Source: Chelatococcus sp. HY11 (GTDB lineage: Bacteria > Pseudomonadota > Alphaproteobacteria > Rhizobiales > Beijerinckiaceae). Taken from it: 64,000 nt of DNA. Position numbers and translations under genes: made by a program. A model generated the notes under the pieces. The model saw only the letters and a program-made list of their open reading frames with translations. It did no database searches and was not told the origin of the DNA. The stretch covers positions 4,394,001 through 4,458,000 of the forward strand of contig NZ_JAHBRX010000001.1 in NCBI RefSeq assembly GCF_018398335.1, in the 5' to 3' direction. Shown here one piece after another: positions 1-9,920 of this stretch (the first letter of the stretch is position 1; each line of letters begins with the position of its first letter).

Positions 1-720
1 GATCTCACCGGTCTCCAGAGCGATGGCGCGGGTGTTGGGATCAGGAATGACCTTGACGACGACCTGCTCGAAGGCCGGCTTGTCGCCCCAGTAATCGGCG
101 TTGCGCTTGAAGATGTCATGCTCGCCGAGGCTGATCGCATCGAGCGTCCAGGGACCGGTGCCGATCGGCGCCTTAATGCCGTCCATCGTGCCGCCCTTCT
201 CCCCGAACTGCGAGGGAGCGATGAAGCGGAATGGCCGGGGGAGGGCGAGTTCCTGCAAGACCGGGTAATAGGCGTCCTTCAGGGTCAGCCGCAGCGTCGC
301 CTCGTCGATCGCCTCGGCCTTCACGATCTGGTTGGCCAGTTCGAGCCAGGCGTGCCGCTTGCGGTTGGCGAGGATCGCGTCGAAATTGGCGACGGCCGCC
401 TCGGCGTTGAAGGGTTCGCCGTTAGAGAACTTCACGCCGGGCCGCAGCTTGAAGGTGTAGGTCTTGCCGTCCTCGGAGATCTCCCAGGACTGCGCGAGCC
501 ACGGAATGACCTTGCCGTCCGCCTGGTAGCGGACGAGCGGCTCATAGACCATCGCCTGCGCGAACATCTGGTTGGGTGAATAGAGATGGGGATTGAGCGG
601 GCCGACATTCTGCGGCCAGGAGAAATTGAGGGTCTGGGCTTGCGCCGTCTGGGCCGGCGTGACGCAAGCGGCTGCCAGAACAAAACCTGCCCCGCCGAGC
701 CATCGGAATAACTTGCGCAT
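1..720 (-). CDS. nikA: Nickel ABC transporter substrate-binding protein NikA (partial, C-terminus beyond window)
   Basis: Periplasmic binding protein of the family-5 (dipeptide/nickel) class that delivers nickel to the NikBCDE importer. Only the first 240 residues are present because the gene runs off the left edge; the family is usually about 520 residues. The start ATG (complement of 718-720) is followed by a short basic N-terminus and a hydrophobic signal peptide ending in Ala-rich sequence. The mature part carries stretches I know from Escherichia coli NikA, such as VGPLNPH, NQMFAQ, KFSNGEPF, RHAWLELANQI and LALPRPFRFIAPSQF, which separate it from generic dipeptide-binding proteins. An exact NikR box lies just upstream and nikR follows, so repression by NikR at high nickel is expected. 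The permease and ATPase genes presumably lie to the left. Confidence 0.93.
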   Translation of the reverse strand, partial: MRKLFRWLGGAGFVLAAACVTPAQTAQAQTLNFSWPQNVGPLNPHLYSPNQMFAQAMVYEPLVRYQADGKVIPWLAQSWEISEDGKTYTFKLRPGVKFSNGEPFNAEAAVANFDAILANRKRHAWLELANQIVKAEAIDEATLRLTLKDAYYPVLQELALPRPFRFIAPSQFGEKGGTMDGIKAPIGTGPWTLDAISLGEHDIFKRNADYWGDKPAFEQVVVKVIPDPNTRAIALETGEI

Positions 721-752
721 TGCTGAGCCCCGCTTGTCGCTGCCACACTCAA

Positions 753-780
753 GTATGATGATTCTATAGAAACATCATAC
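753..780. promoter_or_regulatory. NikR operator in front of nikA
   Basis: GTATGA-N16-TCATAC, a perfect match to the operator known for E. coli NikR. It lies 33 bp upstream of the nikA start, where it would cover the promoter. The neighbouring nikR gene supports the assignment. Confidence 0.93.
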
Positions 781-877
781 TGCCGGCGCAATCGGGATTT
801 AGCGATGCTGATGGAAATATTGTTAAAGCACAGTATTTTATGATCTGATGAAAGCTCGGCGTGCCTCGGCGCTCTGA

Positions 878-1378
878 TCAATCGTCGTGATGATGATGGC
901 TATGGACGCCCGGGTGATGGGTATGGGGATGCCCGTGGTCACGATCATGGGCATGGGGTTCATCCGGGCCGGCCGGCATCACATGGAGATGGCCATGGCG
1001 CACGCCACGCTGGCTTGAAACGCTGTCGGCGAAATGCTGCATCGCGTGCACGGTGCCCCTGAGGATCGACACCTCGAGGCAGAGGTCGTGGTCCACATGC
1101 ACATGCATCGTCGCGACGGATAGATCCGAATGGTCGTGGTGGTTTGACGTCAGACGGCTCGCCAAGGCGCGGGTGTGGTGATCATAAACATAGGAAAGGA
1201 CACCGTGGCCACGCGCCTCGCTGGGCGGGAGGGCCTCTTCCAGCGTTTCCTTACGCGAGAACTCGGCGCGGATGACATCGCGCAAGGCCTCGGAGCGGCT
1301 CTGGTATCCCTTGCGTTCGCAGAACGCGTCGATGCCGGCCAGGAGGTCGTCGTCAATCGTCACGGTGATCCGTTGCAT
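878..1378 (-). CDS. nikR: Nickel-responsive transcriptional regulator NikR with long His-rich tail
   Basis: Ribbon-helix-helix repressor of nickel uptake. Residues 1-45 form the DNA-binding domain (MQRITVTIDDDLL at the N-terminus). Residues about 55-135 form the ACT-like nickel-binding domain. The four nickel ligands known from E. coli NikR are kept at His81, His92, His94 and Cys100 (context TMHVHVDHDLC). The protein has 166 residues, against 133 in E. coli. The extra length is a C-terminal tail (about 137-166) made largely of His, Asp, Gly and Pro and ending in HSHHHHDD. The tail could bind extra nickel or act as a metal store; that is inference. The gene lies upstream of nikA on the same strand, with a 157-bp gap holding the NikR box. 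Confidence 0.95.
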   Translation of the reverse strand: MQRITVTIDDDLLAGIDAFCERKGYQSRSEALRDVIRAEFSRKETLEEALPPSEARGHGVLSYVYDHHTRALASRLTSNHHDHSDLSVATMHVHVDHDLCLEVSILRGTVHAMQHFADSVSSQRGVRHGHLHVMPAGPDEPHAHDRDHGHPHTHHPGVHSHHHHDD

Positions 1379-1624
1379 GGCGCGGCATCCTCTCTCTGGC
1401 CGCCATTGCAGGCAACCGAGTTTGATGGATTCGAGGTTTCACCCTGTGATGGCGCTCGGGCGCAGGACCTTACGGACCCGTGACAATAAAACCCGCAAAA
1501 CCATCCCAATGGCTTTCCGCGTCATGTGGTCCGCGCTGCGGACGCTATTGTCAAGACTGAAGGCTTGCGCTCCGCATCGATACGCTCGGCCACGCTGGCG
1601 GCAGGAAGCGTTTGACGCGTAGCT

Positions 1625-1954
1625 TCAGAGCTCCAGCGGATGCGGCAGCACGGCCCATTGCCAGAAAGGCAGGCCATCCACATCGAAAGGCTCACTGAGG
1701 AGAACGAAGCCGGCGGGCGTGTCGCGCCCTGTATCACGCATGGCGTTGGTGAGGGCCTGTCGCAGTCCGTAGCTGAGCGGCAGCGTGTCGATGGTACCCC
1801 GTCCGTCCTGAACCGTCAGACCCGACTCATCGACCGCGATGATCGTCAACCGCCGGCCGATCCAGCGATCGTCCGGGCCCGTGGACGCAACGGCAGGAGG
1901 CTCGAGAGCCAAGCTCAACAGTCGCAGGAGGTTGTGCTTGAGGGTCAGTATCAT
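1625..1954 (-). CDS. Hypothetical protein, 109 residues
   Basis: I do not recognise a family. The reading frame opens with ATG (complement of 1952-1954) and has a plausible folded-protein composition, with the C-terminal stretch LSEPFDVDGLPFWQWAVLPHP rich in aromatic residues. No convincing ribosome binding site is visible. It stands alone between nikR and a LysR gene. A competing frame on the opposite strand over the same bases is poorer in hydrophobic residues. It may be real but could be spurious. Confidence 0.42.
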   Translation of the reverse strand: MILTLKHNLLRLLSLALEPPAVASTGPDDRWIGRRLTIIAVDESGLTVQDGRGTIDTLPLSYGLRQALTNAMRDTGRDTPAGFVLLSEPFDVDGLPFWQWAVLPHPLEL

Positions 1955-2006
1955 GCGGGGCCATGCGGTTAATTCTCCACTCAGTCAATCATGTTTGTAT
2001 ATTTAT

Positions 2007-2930
2007 TTAAATAACATAATCAATCTGTTGTTTTCGCGTTCCTCTGTCAGCCTGGGCGGCGAAGCGATCGAACATCAGCGCGGCGGATGATAACGGGCGA
2101 CCGGCGATGGTGAGGCGATTCAGAGAACGGCCGATCTTCACCCCGGTCACATTGATGATCTGCAGTTTGCCCAAGGCCAGCATGTCGGCCGCCGCCGTCC
2201 GCGAAATCACCGCGATGCCGAGCCCAGCCGCCACCGCCTGCATGATGGCCGCGGTGCTGTCCACCTCCATTGTCTCAGTGGGTATGACGCCGAGATCACG
2301 AAGCGCGCTGTCGACGACGTCGCGGGTGCCGGAGCCGTGTTCGCGAACGATATGACGGTGTTGGGCCAGATCCCGGGTGGTCGCCTTTCGCCCCATGGCG
2401 AGGGGGTGGGAGGGAGCCGAGACGATCACCAGCTCGTCGACGCGCCAGGGGGTGAGCGTCAGGCCGGGGAGATCCACGGGCCCTTCCACAAAGGCGAGAT
2501 CGATCGAACGGGAGGTCAGCAAGTTCGCGATGTCACGCGTGTTCGCGCTCGTCAGCCGCAGCTGGATCGTCGGATGCGCTTCATGGAACAGGCCGAGGAT
2601 CGGCGGAAGGATATAGGTCGCAATCGTCGTGCTGGCGCCGATATGCAGGCCGCCGCGCTCGATGCCGCGAAAGGCCTGGAGCTCCGCTTCCGCTCCCCGT
2701 TCGATCGTGAAGAGAAGTTTCGCGTGGTGCAGCAGGGCCTGGCCGGCATCTGTCAGAACGACGCTGCCGCGAGTGCGGTCGAGCAGCGCAACGCCAACCT
2801 GTCGCTCAAATTCGCGGACCCCCTTCGAGACAGCTGACTGGCTGATCGCGAGCGCGTCGCCGGCCCGCGAGAAACTTTCGCATTGGGCGACTGTGGTGAA
2901 CAGGCGCAGGAGGTGCAGATTGAGCGCCAT
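2007..2930 (-). CDS. LysR-family transcriptional regulator (YeiE/CysB-like)
   Basis: Regulator of 307 residues, the usual LysR length. Residues 1-60 form the winged helix-turn-helix, with the typical run FSRAGDALAISQSAVSKGVREFERQVGVALLDRT in which the recognition helix is AISQSAVSKGV. Residues about 90-295 form the two-lobed effector domain, containing the pattern LTSRSIDLAFVEGPVD seen in LysR proteins of the CbbR/YeiE group. The gene is divergent from a YeiH-type transporter gene with only 73 bp between starts. LysR proteins commonly control the divergent neighbour, so it probably regulates that transporter. The effector is unknown. Confidence 0.88.
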   Translation of the reverse strand: MALNLHLLRLFTTVAQCESFSRAGDALAISQSAVSKGVREFERQVGVALLDRTRGSVVLTDAGQALLHHAKLLFTIERGAEAELQAFRGIERGGLHIGASTTIATYILPPILGLFHEAHPTIQLRLTSANTRDIANLLTSRSIDLAFVEGPVDLPGLTLTPWRVDELVIVSAPSHPLAMGRKATTRDLAQHRHIVREHGSGTRDVVDSALRDLGVIPTETMEVDSTAAIMQAVAAGLGIAVISRTAAADMLALGKLQIINVTGVKIGRSLNRLTIAGRPLSSAALMFDRFAAQADRGTRKQQIDYVI

Positions 2931-3003
2931 GGCGACCTATGTGAATGGGCAAACGATATGAATTAAAGTCATGTCGAGATGAAAACTATGCGTTTGCATC
3001 CCG

Positions 3004-4077
3004 GTGAAATCAACTCACATTAGGGGGATGGTTTCGTTCGTGTCTGCGCTCGCGTCGGATCGGCGCCAGTTCCCCGCCTTCACCGTCCTGCCCGGGGTCG
3101 CGCTCTGCGCGGCCATTGGAATTATTGCCTGGCTGATTGAGGCGGTCGAATATCGCATCAGTGGGCACCCCTATATCGAGGCGCTCGTCCTTGCGATCTT
3201 GATCGGCGCCGGCATCCGGGCCGTCTGGTCGCCGAGCAAAGTCTTCACCCCCGGTATCCAATTCAGCGCCAAGACCTTGCTTGAAGTCGCGGTCATGATG
3301 CTGGGCGCGTCACTGAGCGCGACGTCGATCATCGCCGCGGGCGGGCCGCTGCTGGCCGGCATCGCTGCCGTCGTGGTCTGCTCGCTGTTCGTCAGCTATG
3401 CCCTGAGCCGCCTGTCGGGATTGCCGCATACCATGGCGGTGCTGATCGCCTGCGGTAACTCTATCTGCGGCAACTCCGCGATTGCGGCGGTGGCATCGGT
3501 CATGCGGGCGGATGGCAATGACGTGGCGGCGGCGGTTGCGTTCACGGCCCTTCTCGGCGTTCTCATGGTGCTGTTGCTGCCACTCAGCGTACCGCTTCTC
3601 GAGATGACCGAACTCCAGTATGGCGCCATGGCGGGTCTGACGGTCTATGCGGTGCCGCAGGTGCTTGCCGCGACGATGCCCGTGGGCCTCGTCAGCGCGC
3701 AGATCGGCACCCTGGTCAAGCTTATCCGGGTGCTGATGCTCGGGCCGGTGGTCTTCGCGGCTGCGCTCGCCTCCCGGGATACCGGTCAGGGGGCGGTTCG
3801 CCTGTCCTTCTTCAAGCTGGTGCCCTGGTTCGTGATCGGTTTTGCCGCGCTCAGCGTCGCGCGTTCACTCGGACTGATCCCCGACGCGGTCATCCCGGTT
3901 ATCCGCCAGACCGCCACGGTCTTCACGGTGCTGGCGATGGCGGCGCTCGGGCTTGGCGTGAATTTCGCCAGCCTACGGAAAACCGGCCTGCGCGCTACGG
4001 TTGCTGTGCTCGCATCCATGGCGGCGCTGCTGGTGATGAGCTACGCGCTGGTGATCCATATCCCCATCACCCTCTGA
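3004..4077 (+). CDS. YeiH/UPF0324-family putative sulfate exporter
   Basis: Polytopic membrane protein of 357 residues (family about 330-350) with roughly nine to ten hydrophobic segments from residue 25 to the C-terminus. It carries the family pattern GNSICGNSAIAAVA near residue 150 and YAVPQVLAAT near residue 220. UPF0324 proteins are inferred to export anions such as sulfate or sulfonate-derived ions, but few have been tested. The start is uncertain. GTG at 3004 has no clear Shine-Dalgarno sequence. ATG at 3028 abuts an AGGGGG, which is too close. GTG at 3040 would place that AGGGGG 12 nt upstream. The divergent LysR gene is the likely regulator. Confidence 0.85.
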   Translation: MKSTHIRGMVSFVSALASDRRQFPAFTVLPGVALCAAIGIIAWLIEAVEYRISGHPYIEALVLAILIGAGIRAVWSPSKVFTPGIQFSAKTLLEVAVMMLGASLSATSIIAAGGPLLAGIAAVVVCSLFVSYALSRLSGLPHTMAVLIACGNSICGNSAIAAVASVMRADGNDVAAAVAFTALLGVLMVLLLPLSVPLLEMTELQYGAMAGLTVYAVPQVLAATMPVGLVSAQIGTLVKLIRVLMLGPVVFAAALASRDTGQGAVRLSFFKLVPWFVIGFAALSVARSLGLIPDAVIPVIRQTATVFTVLAMAALGLGVNFASLRKTGLRATVAVLASMAALLVMSYALVIHIPITL

Positions 4078-4086
4078 TGATGGGGA

Positions 4087-5703
4087 TCAGGCTTTCCAGA
4101 ACGGCTCGGCTCCTTTGAAAGCCTTCCACCGGCTGCCGAGTGATTTCATCGCCTCGACGCGGTCGCGCGCCAGCCAGCCGGCCATCAGCCCAATGCCACG
4201 ATGAACGCCCGGATCCTGGGATCGCGCGGCGACGGCGCTGAGAAGATGTTCCGTCGTGGTGACATCGTTGTCGACGCCCAACGCGTCCTGCAGTTTCGAA
4301 AGCCGCCTGAGATAGCCCTTGGCGCTGTTGTCATCCTCGAAGAGTGGCAGGAAGAACTCTGTCGCGTAGCGGAGCTTCTTCAACGTCAGGCGCAGGCCGT
4401 GTCGGGCTTCCGGCTCCAGCTCGCTGAATCCGGAGCCTTGTTTGAGCGCCTTGCGATGCAGGCGGGACAGCGTGCGCTCGGCGAGGGCGGCGACCGGCTC
4501 GGTCAGGATGGTCAAGGTTTCACTGTCGATGTCATTGCGCCAGGTGCGCCGCGCGACGATCCGTCCGAGGGATAACGAGAAGCGGTTGGTGTGCTGGGCG
4601 GCCAGCATGGCGCGCACATCCGTGTAGCTTTGCTGGCGGATGGGCTCGGCCGCGGAGCGCAGGGCCTCGGCGTTGAAACCCGGCAGGTTCAGGTCCGCGA
4701 TCGTCTGGACCGTCGACGTGCAGAACACGTCCCAGTTGCGTGCGTCGCCGAGGGCCCTGGCGATGGCCTTGGCGTCGGCCGAAAGCTGCTTCAGGCATGG
4801 AGCGGGAATCTCGCGATGGAACATGGACAACGCGGTGCGCATGCGTCGCAGGGCGACGCGCATCTGATGCACGCCCTCCTGCGTCTTGCCGTGCGCGGCC
4901 GCGGCCGTGTTGCGGACCATATGCGCATGGCATCCCATCAGCAGCTTGGCGATCGCCGCGTCCACGCTGTCCTCGGGTTTCAAGTCGGACGGTGCCGCGC
5001 GCGCGGCCGCGGGGGCGGCGTCGCGAGCAAGCGCGAAGCCGCGTTCGGCCTTGCTCTCCGTGCCAAACTGGAGAGGGGCGAGCTCGAGCAGCGCGAGTCC
5101 AAAGTCATAGAGCGCGCCGATATCGCCGCCCTTCAGCTCCAGCTCGATCTCGCTGAGCGGCGCCTGCTTGTCTCCAGCCTCGATGGCACCCTCATCAAAG
5201 GCCAGCTCAACTGTTGCGCTTGGAAGCGCGATGATGCGTGTCCACCGGCGCACCCGCGTTGTAAACACGGGCGCGATCTCGTCGACGCTCAGATTTTCGA
5301 GAGGGCCGCCGATCTCGGCGAGTGGGAAAAGGCCGAGTTCCGGCGCCATTCCGGATACCGGTGTTTCCCATTCCGGACGGCTGAGCTGACTGATATCCGG
5401 TGGCAGCTTGATCGTCTGGATGCACCGCTTGCCACTACGCCGCACACGCAGTGAAACGCCATGCGTGGAAAGTTTATGATCTGGTGTGTCGAAATAAACG
5501 GCTTCCAGAAGTCGCACACTGCCCTTGTTCCGGGCGTGTTGCACAATGATCGGCGCGTCATGAATTTGCTTGAGTACGCCGGGAGGGGCCAGCAGCTTCA
5601 GCTCGATCTCACGCGGAGTTTCGGCTTGCGGAGATTTCGGCGCGCTGTCATCCGAGTGGTCCGCATCGCTGGGCATCGCGTCCAACCCTGTACTCCCACT
5701 CAT
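4087..5703 (-). CDS. CYTH-CHAD domain protein (triphosphatase-like, polyphosphate-associated)
   Basis: Two-domain protein of 538 residues. The CYTH domain (about 30-230) begins with the diagnostic ExExK motif at Glu32-Ile-Glu34-Leu-Lys36 and has further charged strands (VSLRVRRSGKRCIQTIK) that line the triphosphate tunnel in this family. The CHAD domain (about 245-520) is an alpha-helical bundle with conserved basic residues, including HQMRVALRRMRTAL near residue 290 and RHGLRLTLKKLRYATEFF near 440. CYTH-CHAD proteins hydrolyse inorganic triphosphate or bind polyphosphate; the exact role here is unknown. The gene stands alone and converges on the YeiH-type gene with a 9-bp gap. The first 30 residues are acidic, low-complexity sequence. 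Confidence 0.9.
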   Translation of the reverse strand: MSGSTGLDAMPSDADHSDDSAPKSPQAETPREIELKLLAPPGVLKQIHDAPIIVQHARNKGSVRLLEAVYFDTPDHKLSTHGVSLRVRRSGKRCIQTIKLPPDISQLSRPEWETPVSGMAPELGLFPLAEIGGPLENLSVDEIAPVFTTRVRRWTRIIALPSATVELAFDEGAIEAGDKQAPLSEIELELKGGDIGALYDFGLALLELAPLQFGTESKAERGFALARDAAPAAARAAPSDLKPEDSVDAAIAKLLMGCHAHMVRNTAAAAHGKTQEGVHQMRVALRRMRTALSMFHREIPAPCLKQLSADAKAIARALGDARNWDVFCTSTVQTIADLNLPGFNAEALRSAAEPIRQQSYTDVRAMLAAQHTNRFSLSLGRIVARRTWRNDIDSETLTILTEPVAALAERTLSRLHRKALKQGSGFSELEPEARHGLRLTLKKLRYATEFFLPLFEDDNSAKGYLRRLSKLQDALGVDNDVTTTEHLLSAVAARSQDPGVHRGIGLMAGWLARDRVEAMKSLGSRWKAFKGAEPFWKA

Positions 5704-6044
5704 ATATTATCCCCGTGCGGCGATCATATCCATGTGATCGGCGATCGTCTGCCGCTAAAATAGGCGGCGCATATCACGAGATCGTCGTCACATTCAAACC
5801 CGGCCACATAAAGCCACTGTCCTGATTTCAAGGATATGACACAGGTCAGCATATCGGTTGGCACCTGGGTCGTTCCGCCTGAGCGCTGCGCCGTCCGCAT
5901 GGGATTGGAGCGGCGCCATGAAGCCGCCGCGCTCGATATTCCGAGCCGCAGGGAATATCGTGCCGGTCGGATACCGGCGGGCTTTCTTTGCGCCGCGGAC
6001 ATCAAAAGCCAAACGATAACGGACCCGTACAGGAGGACCGCACG
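5704..6044. other. Intergenic region between CYTH-CHAD and aldo/keto reductase genes
   Basis: These 341 bp separate two divergent genes and should hold both promoters. I see no clear operator, hairpin terminator or small gene. A strong ribosome binding site AGGAGG (6031-6036) precedes the aldo/keto reductase ATG by 8 nt. Confidence 0.5.
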
Positions 6045-7025
<981 letters not shown>

Positions 7026-7054
7026 GGTGCGGCGGTCGTAGCCGCTTTTCCATG

Positions 7055-7086
7055 GCAAGGCCGGGCTCGTCCCGGCCTTTGCTTTT
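7055..7086 (+). terminator. Rho-independent terminator after the aldo/keto reductase gene
   Basis: Stem AAGGCCGGG (7057-7065) pairs with CCCGGCCTT (7071-7079) around a 5-nt loop. Flanking GC/GC bases extend the stem with one bulge, and TTTT follows at 7083-7086. Confidence 0.8.
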
Positions 7087-7118
7087 CCAGACCGAGGCCT
7101 CGCCGGGACGCGGCCTAC

Positions 7119-7724
7119 TCAGTTCGGCCGTGCGACGACGGCGACGAAAGCGGTCACCGCATCGTCCAGCGCGCCACCGTTGTCGATCTCCACATCCACG
7201 CGGATGGAGCGCAGCGCCGCCGCGCGATCCAGTCGCTTCGTCGCCTCGTCCTCGCTCTCGCGGGCGCGGCCAAAGATGCGCGCTGCCAGAACATCGCGCG
7301 ATGCGGTTATGCCAACCACAGTGACATGCTGGTAACGTAGCCGCGCGGTATCCAGCACCGTGCGCGAAACGTTGCAGATGACGGTGGCGCCACGGGCGAT
7401 CGCGGTGTCGATCGCCCGTGGCACGCCGTAGCGATGGCCGTGGGCGCGCCAGTGCAGCGCGAAGGCATCCGCGTCGATGAGAGCTACGAAGGCATCCTCG
7501 TTGAGGCTGAGGTTGTCCTCATCGGCGGAAGGGGGACGTGTCACGCTGCGGCGGGGAAAGACATAGCGAGCATCGTGGGCGAGACGATCACGGGCGCCGC
7601 GCAGGACACTGTCCTTGCCCGCGCCGCTCGGACCGACCACAAGGATGAGGCGGCCGGGGCCGATAAGCTCCTCGGGCGCACGGTCCTCTTGAGATCTCAG
7701 ACTGACGTCCGTTTCGCCATCCAT
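7119..7724 (-). CDS. phnN: Ribose 1,5-bisphosphate phosphokinase PhnN
   Basis: Converts ribose 1,5-bisphosphate to PRPP with ATP, the last salvage step of the C-P lyase pathway. The protein has 201 residues and a guanylate-kinase-like fold. The Walker A motif is VGPSGAGKDS near residue 30, followed by the PhnN pattern ARYVFPRRSVTRP and HWRAHGHRYGVP near residue 95. It is the last gene of the phnC-D-E1-E2-M-N transcription unit; its ATG lies 2 bp past the phnM stop codon. The assignment is supported both by sequence and by context. Confidence 0.93.
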   Translation of the reverse strand: MDGETDVSLRSQEDRAPEELIGPGRLILVVGPSGAGKDSVLRGARDRLAHDARYVFPRRSVTRPPSADEDNLSLNEDAFVALIDADAFALHWRAHGHRYGVPRAIDTAIARGATVICNVSRTVLDTARLRYQHVTVVGITASRDVLAARIFGRARESEDEATKRLDRAAALRSIRVDVEIDNGGALDDAVTAFVAVVARPN

Positions 7725-7726
7725 GG

Positions 7727-8899
7727 TTATGCGACCCGGTTGCCCTGCCGGTAGACCTCGCGGACGACAGGATATCCATCGACCAGCGCCACAAGCAGAA
7801 GGTCGGCGCGTTTTCCGACAGCGATCTCTCCCCGGTCGGCGAAACCGGCGACCCTGGCCGGCGTTTGCGTGACGAGGCGGATGGCGCCGGAAATGCCCCC
7901 GACGGCTGGCACGTCGGCGAGCGCGATCGCGCCAGCCAGCAGGCTCGCGGGGACATAGTCCGACGACAGGATGTCCAGCAGTCCTTCCTCGGCGAGATGG
8001 CGCGCGGAGACGTTGCCCGAATGGGAGCCGCCGAGCAGCACATTCGGCGCACCCATCAGCACCGACAGACCGGCGCCGTGGGAAGCCGCCGCGGCTTCCA
8101 GGGTGGTGGGGAATTCGGCCACCGCCACACCGAGCGAAAGCGATTCCGCGACATGGTCCTCGGTGGTGTCATCATGGCTCGCCATAGCGATGCCATGGAA
8201 TTTGGCGAGGGCGACGATCCCCTCCTTGTTGGCGGTGGCGAACAATTTCGCATAGCGCTTGCGCTCCGCGAAGTATTCGTCGAGGTCGGATTCCGTTTTC
8301 GTGGTCTTGCCGCGGTAGTAGTTGCGCAGCTTTTCCTCATCCCGGAACTGGCGTTCACCTGGGGTGTGGTCCATGAGCGACATCAGCCGGACGTCGAAAT
8401 TCGCGAGATACTGGCGCGCGTCGTCCACCATGCCTTCGCAGGGAATTTCGCACCGCAGATGGGTGAAATGGTCGGCGCGCAGGAGGCCCGTGCCGCGCGC
8501 ACGCGCGATGGCCTGACCAAGCTCGAACAGCGCCGAGCCCGCTCCCTTCGCGTTGTCGAAGTCGCGGCCGACGCGAAGGCTGTCGAGCACTGTGGTGATG
8601 CCGGCCGCGGCGATCTGCGCGTCATAGGAGAAGACGGCGGAGAAGGAATCCCAGTTGACCTTCGGGCGCGGGGTGAAATGGGGCTCCAGATGGTCGGTGT
8701 GGAGCTCGACGAGGCCCGGGATCAGGAGGTCGTCGCCACAGTCGATCGCGCCTTCCGCGATCACATCCTGCTCGATGCCGACGATGAGACCCTGCTCGAC
8801 ATGAATGGTTCCCGCGATCTCGCGATCGGCGAGGACGAGGCGACGGGCGGCCAGGGAAAGCGAGCCGGTGGAGAGGGTGGGCGGGACGTGCTTGTTCAT
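7727..8899 (-). CDS. phnM: Alpha-D-ribose 1-methylphosphonate 5-triphosphate diphosphatase PhnM
   Basis: Amidohydrolase-fold enzyme that removes pyrophosphate from the RPnTP intermediate before C-P bond cleavage. From the ATG at 8899 the protein has 390 residues; a GTG ten codons upstream lacks a ribosome binding site. The metal-site motif LVELHTDHLEPHFTPRPKV near residue 60 and LRCEIPCEG, SHDDTTEDHV and LGGSHSGNVSARHLAEEG further on are typical of PhnM. It sits 106 bp downstream of phnE2 and is nearly contiguous with phnN. Confidence 0.95.
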   Translation of the reverse strand: MNKHVPPTLSTGSLSLAARRLVLADREIAGTIHVEQGLIVGIEQDVIAEGAIDCGDDLLIPGLVELHTDHLEPHFTPRPKVNWDSFSAVFSYDAQIAAAGITTVLDSLRVGRDFDNAKGAGSALFELGQAIARARGTGLLRADHFTHLRCEIPCEGMVDDARQYLANFDVRLMSLMDHTPGERQFRDEEKLRNYYRGKTTKTESDLDEYFAERKRYAKLFATANKEGIVALAKFHGIAMASHDDTTEDHVAESLSLGVAVAEFPTTLEAAAASHGAGLSVLMGAPNVLLGGSHSGNVSARHLAEEGLLDILSSDYVPASLLAGAIALADVPAVGGISGAIRLVTQTPARVAGFADRGEIAVGKRADLLLVALVDGYPVVREVYRQGNRVA

Positions 8900-9005
8900 G
8901 GAACTCTCTAGAAAAAGGCTTTCGCCCACCGCGCGGGGTGGGTCAAGGGTCTTCGTTTCTCACTTGACGCGGCCGGCGCCGACATCGGGCTGATGTCGCT
9001 CGCCG

Positions 9006-9920
9006 TCATACGACCGTCGGTCGCGCGCCAATGATCGCGCTCCTGAGCCGTGTGGAAAGCGTATCGATGACAGCAACCGTCGCCAGGATGAGAATGACGA
9101 GAAATGCCACATGCTGCCATTCGAGCGTTCGAATTTGCTCGGACAGATGAAGCCCGATTCCCCCCGCGCCGACAATCCCTATGATGGTGGCCGAACGCGT
9201 ATTGGATTCGAAGAAATAGAGCACCTGGCTCGCGAAGACCGGCAGCACCTGGGGAAGGATGCCGAAGCGCACGGCCGCCAGGCGGCTGCCTCCCGCCGAC
9301 ATAACACCTTCTACAGGCCGGCGGCTTGCCGTTTCGATCGCCTCGGAGAAGAGCTTTCCGAGGGCGCCGGTATCGGAGCACATGATGGCGAGGACCCCGG
9401 CAAAGGGGCCGAGCCCGACGACATTTACCCACAGCAGCGCCCAGATCAGCGTATCGACACCGCGCACCGTGTCGAGCATCCGGCGTGACAGGAAATGCAC
9501 GATGCGGTTGGCGACGACGTTCTTGGCGGCGAGAAACCCGAAGGGCAGGGCGATGCACGCCGCCAGCATCGTTCCGAGCGCGGCGATCGCGACCGTTTCG
9601 CCGAGGGCGTGGAGGAACAGAAAAAGCCGCCTCATGGTGCCGGGTGTCGGGGGCCACATCAGAACGACGAAAGTGCCGAGCTGATCGAGGCCCGCGAGCA
9701 TTTTTGCGAAGGAGAAGCCAAGCGCCGCGAAGCCATAGATGAAAATGGTGAGCAGCACGACGGTGAGCATCAGCCCGAGGACGCCGTTACGCGTCACGCG
9801 GCGGAAAGCATCGGCATGCCGGGCCCGCAGTTGTGGCAGTTCGCGCAGGGCGTCCTCGCGCAGGCGACTGACGGGGCGCGGGGCGCGTGCGCTGCCGGGG
9901 AGTGAGATTGGCGCGTTCAT
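9006..9920 (-). CDS. phnE2: Phosphonate ABC transporter permease PhnE (second copy)
   Basis: Inner-membrane permease of the phosphonate importer, 304 residues. The start is the ATG at 9920, which overlaps the stop of phnE1 in an ATGA arrangement. About six membrane segments are visible. The EAA-type loop that docks with the ATPase is IETASRRPVEGVMSAGGSRLAAVRFGILPQVLPVF near residue 190, followed by SNTRSATIIGIVGAGGIGLHL. Two tandem phnE genes are common in Hyphomicrobiales; the two proteins probably form a heterodimer in the membrane. Confidence 0.93.
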   Translation of the reverse strand: MNAPISLPGSARAPRPVSRLREDALRELPQLRARHADAFRRVTRNGVLGLMLTVVLLTIFIYGFAALGFSFAKMLAGLDQLGTFVVLMWPPTPGTMRRLFLFLHALGETVAIAALGTMLAACIALPFGFLAAKNVVANRIVHFLSRRMLDTVRGVDTLIWALLWVNVVGLGPFAGVLAIMCSDTGALGKLFSEAIETASRRPVEGVMSAGGSRLAAVRFGILPQVLPVFASQVLYFFESNTRSATIIGIVGAGGIGLHLSEQIRTLEWQHVAFLVILILATVAVIDTLSTRLRSAIIGARPTVV

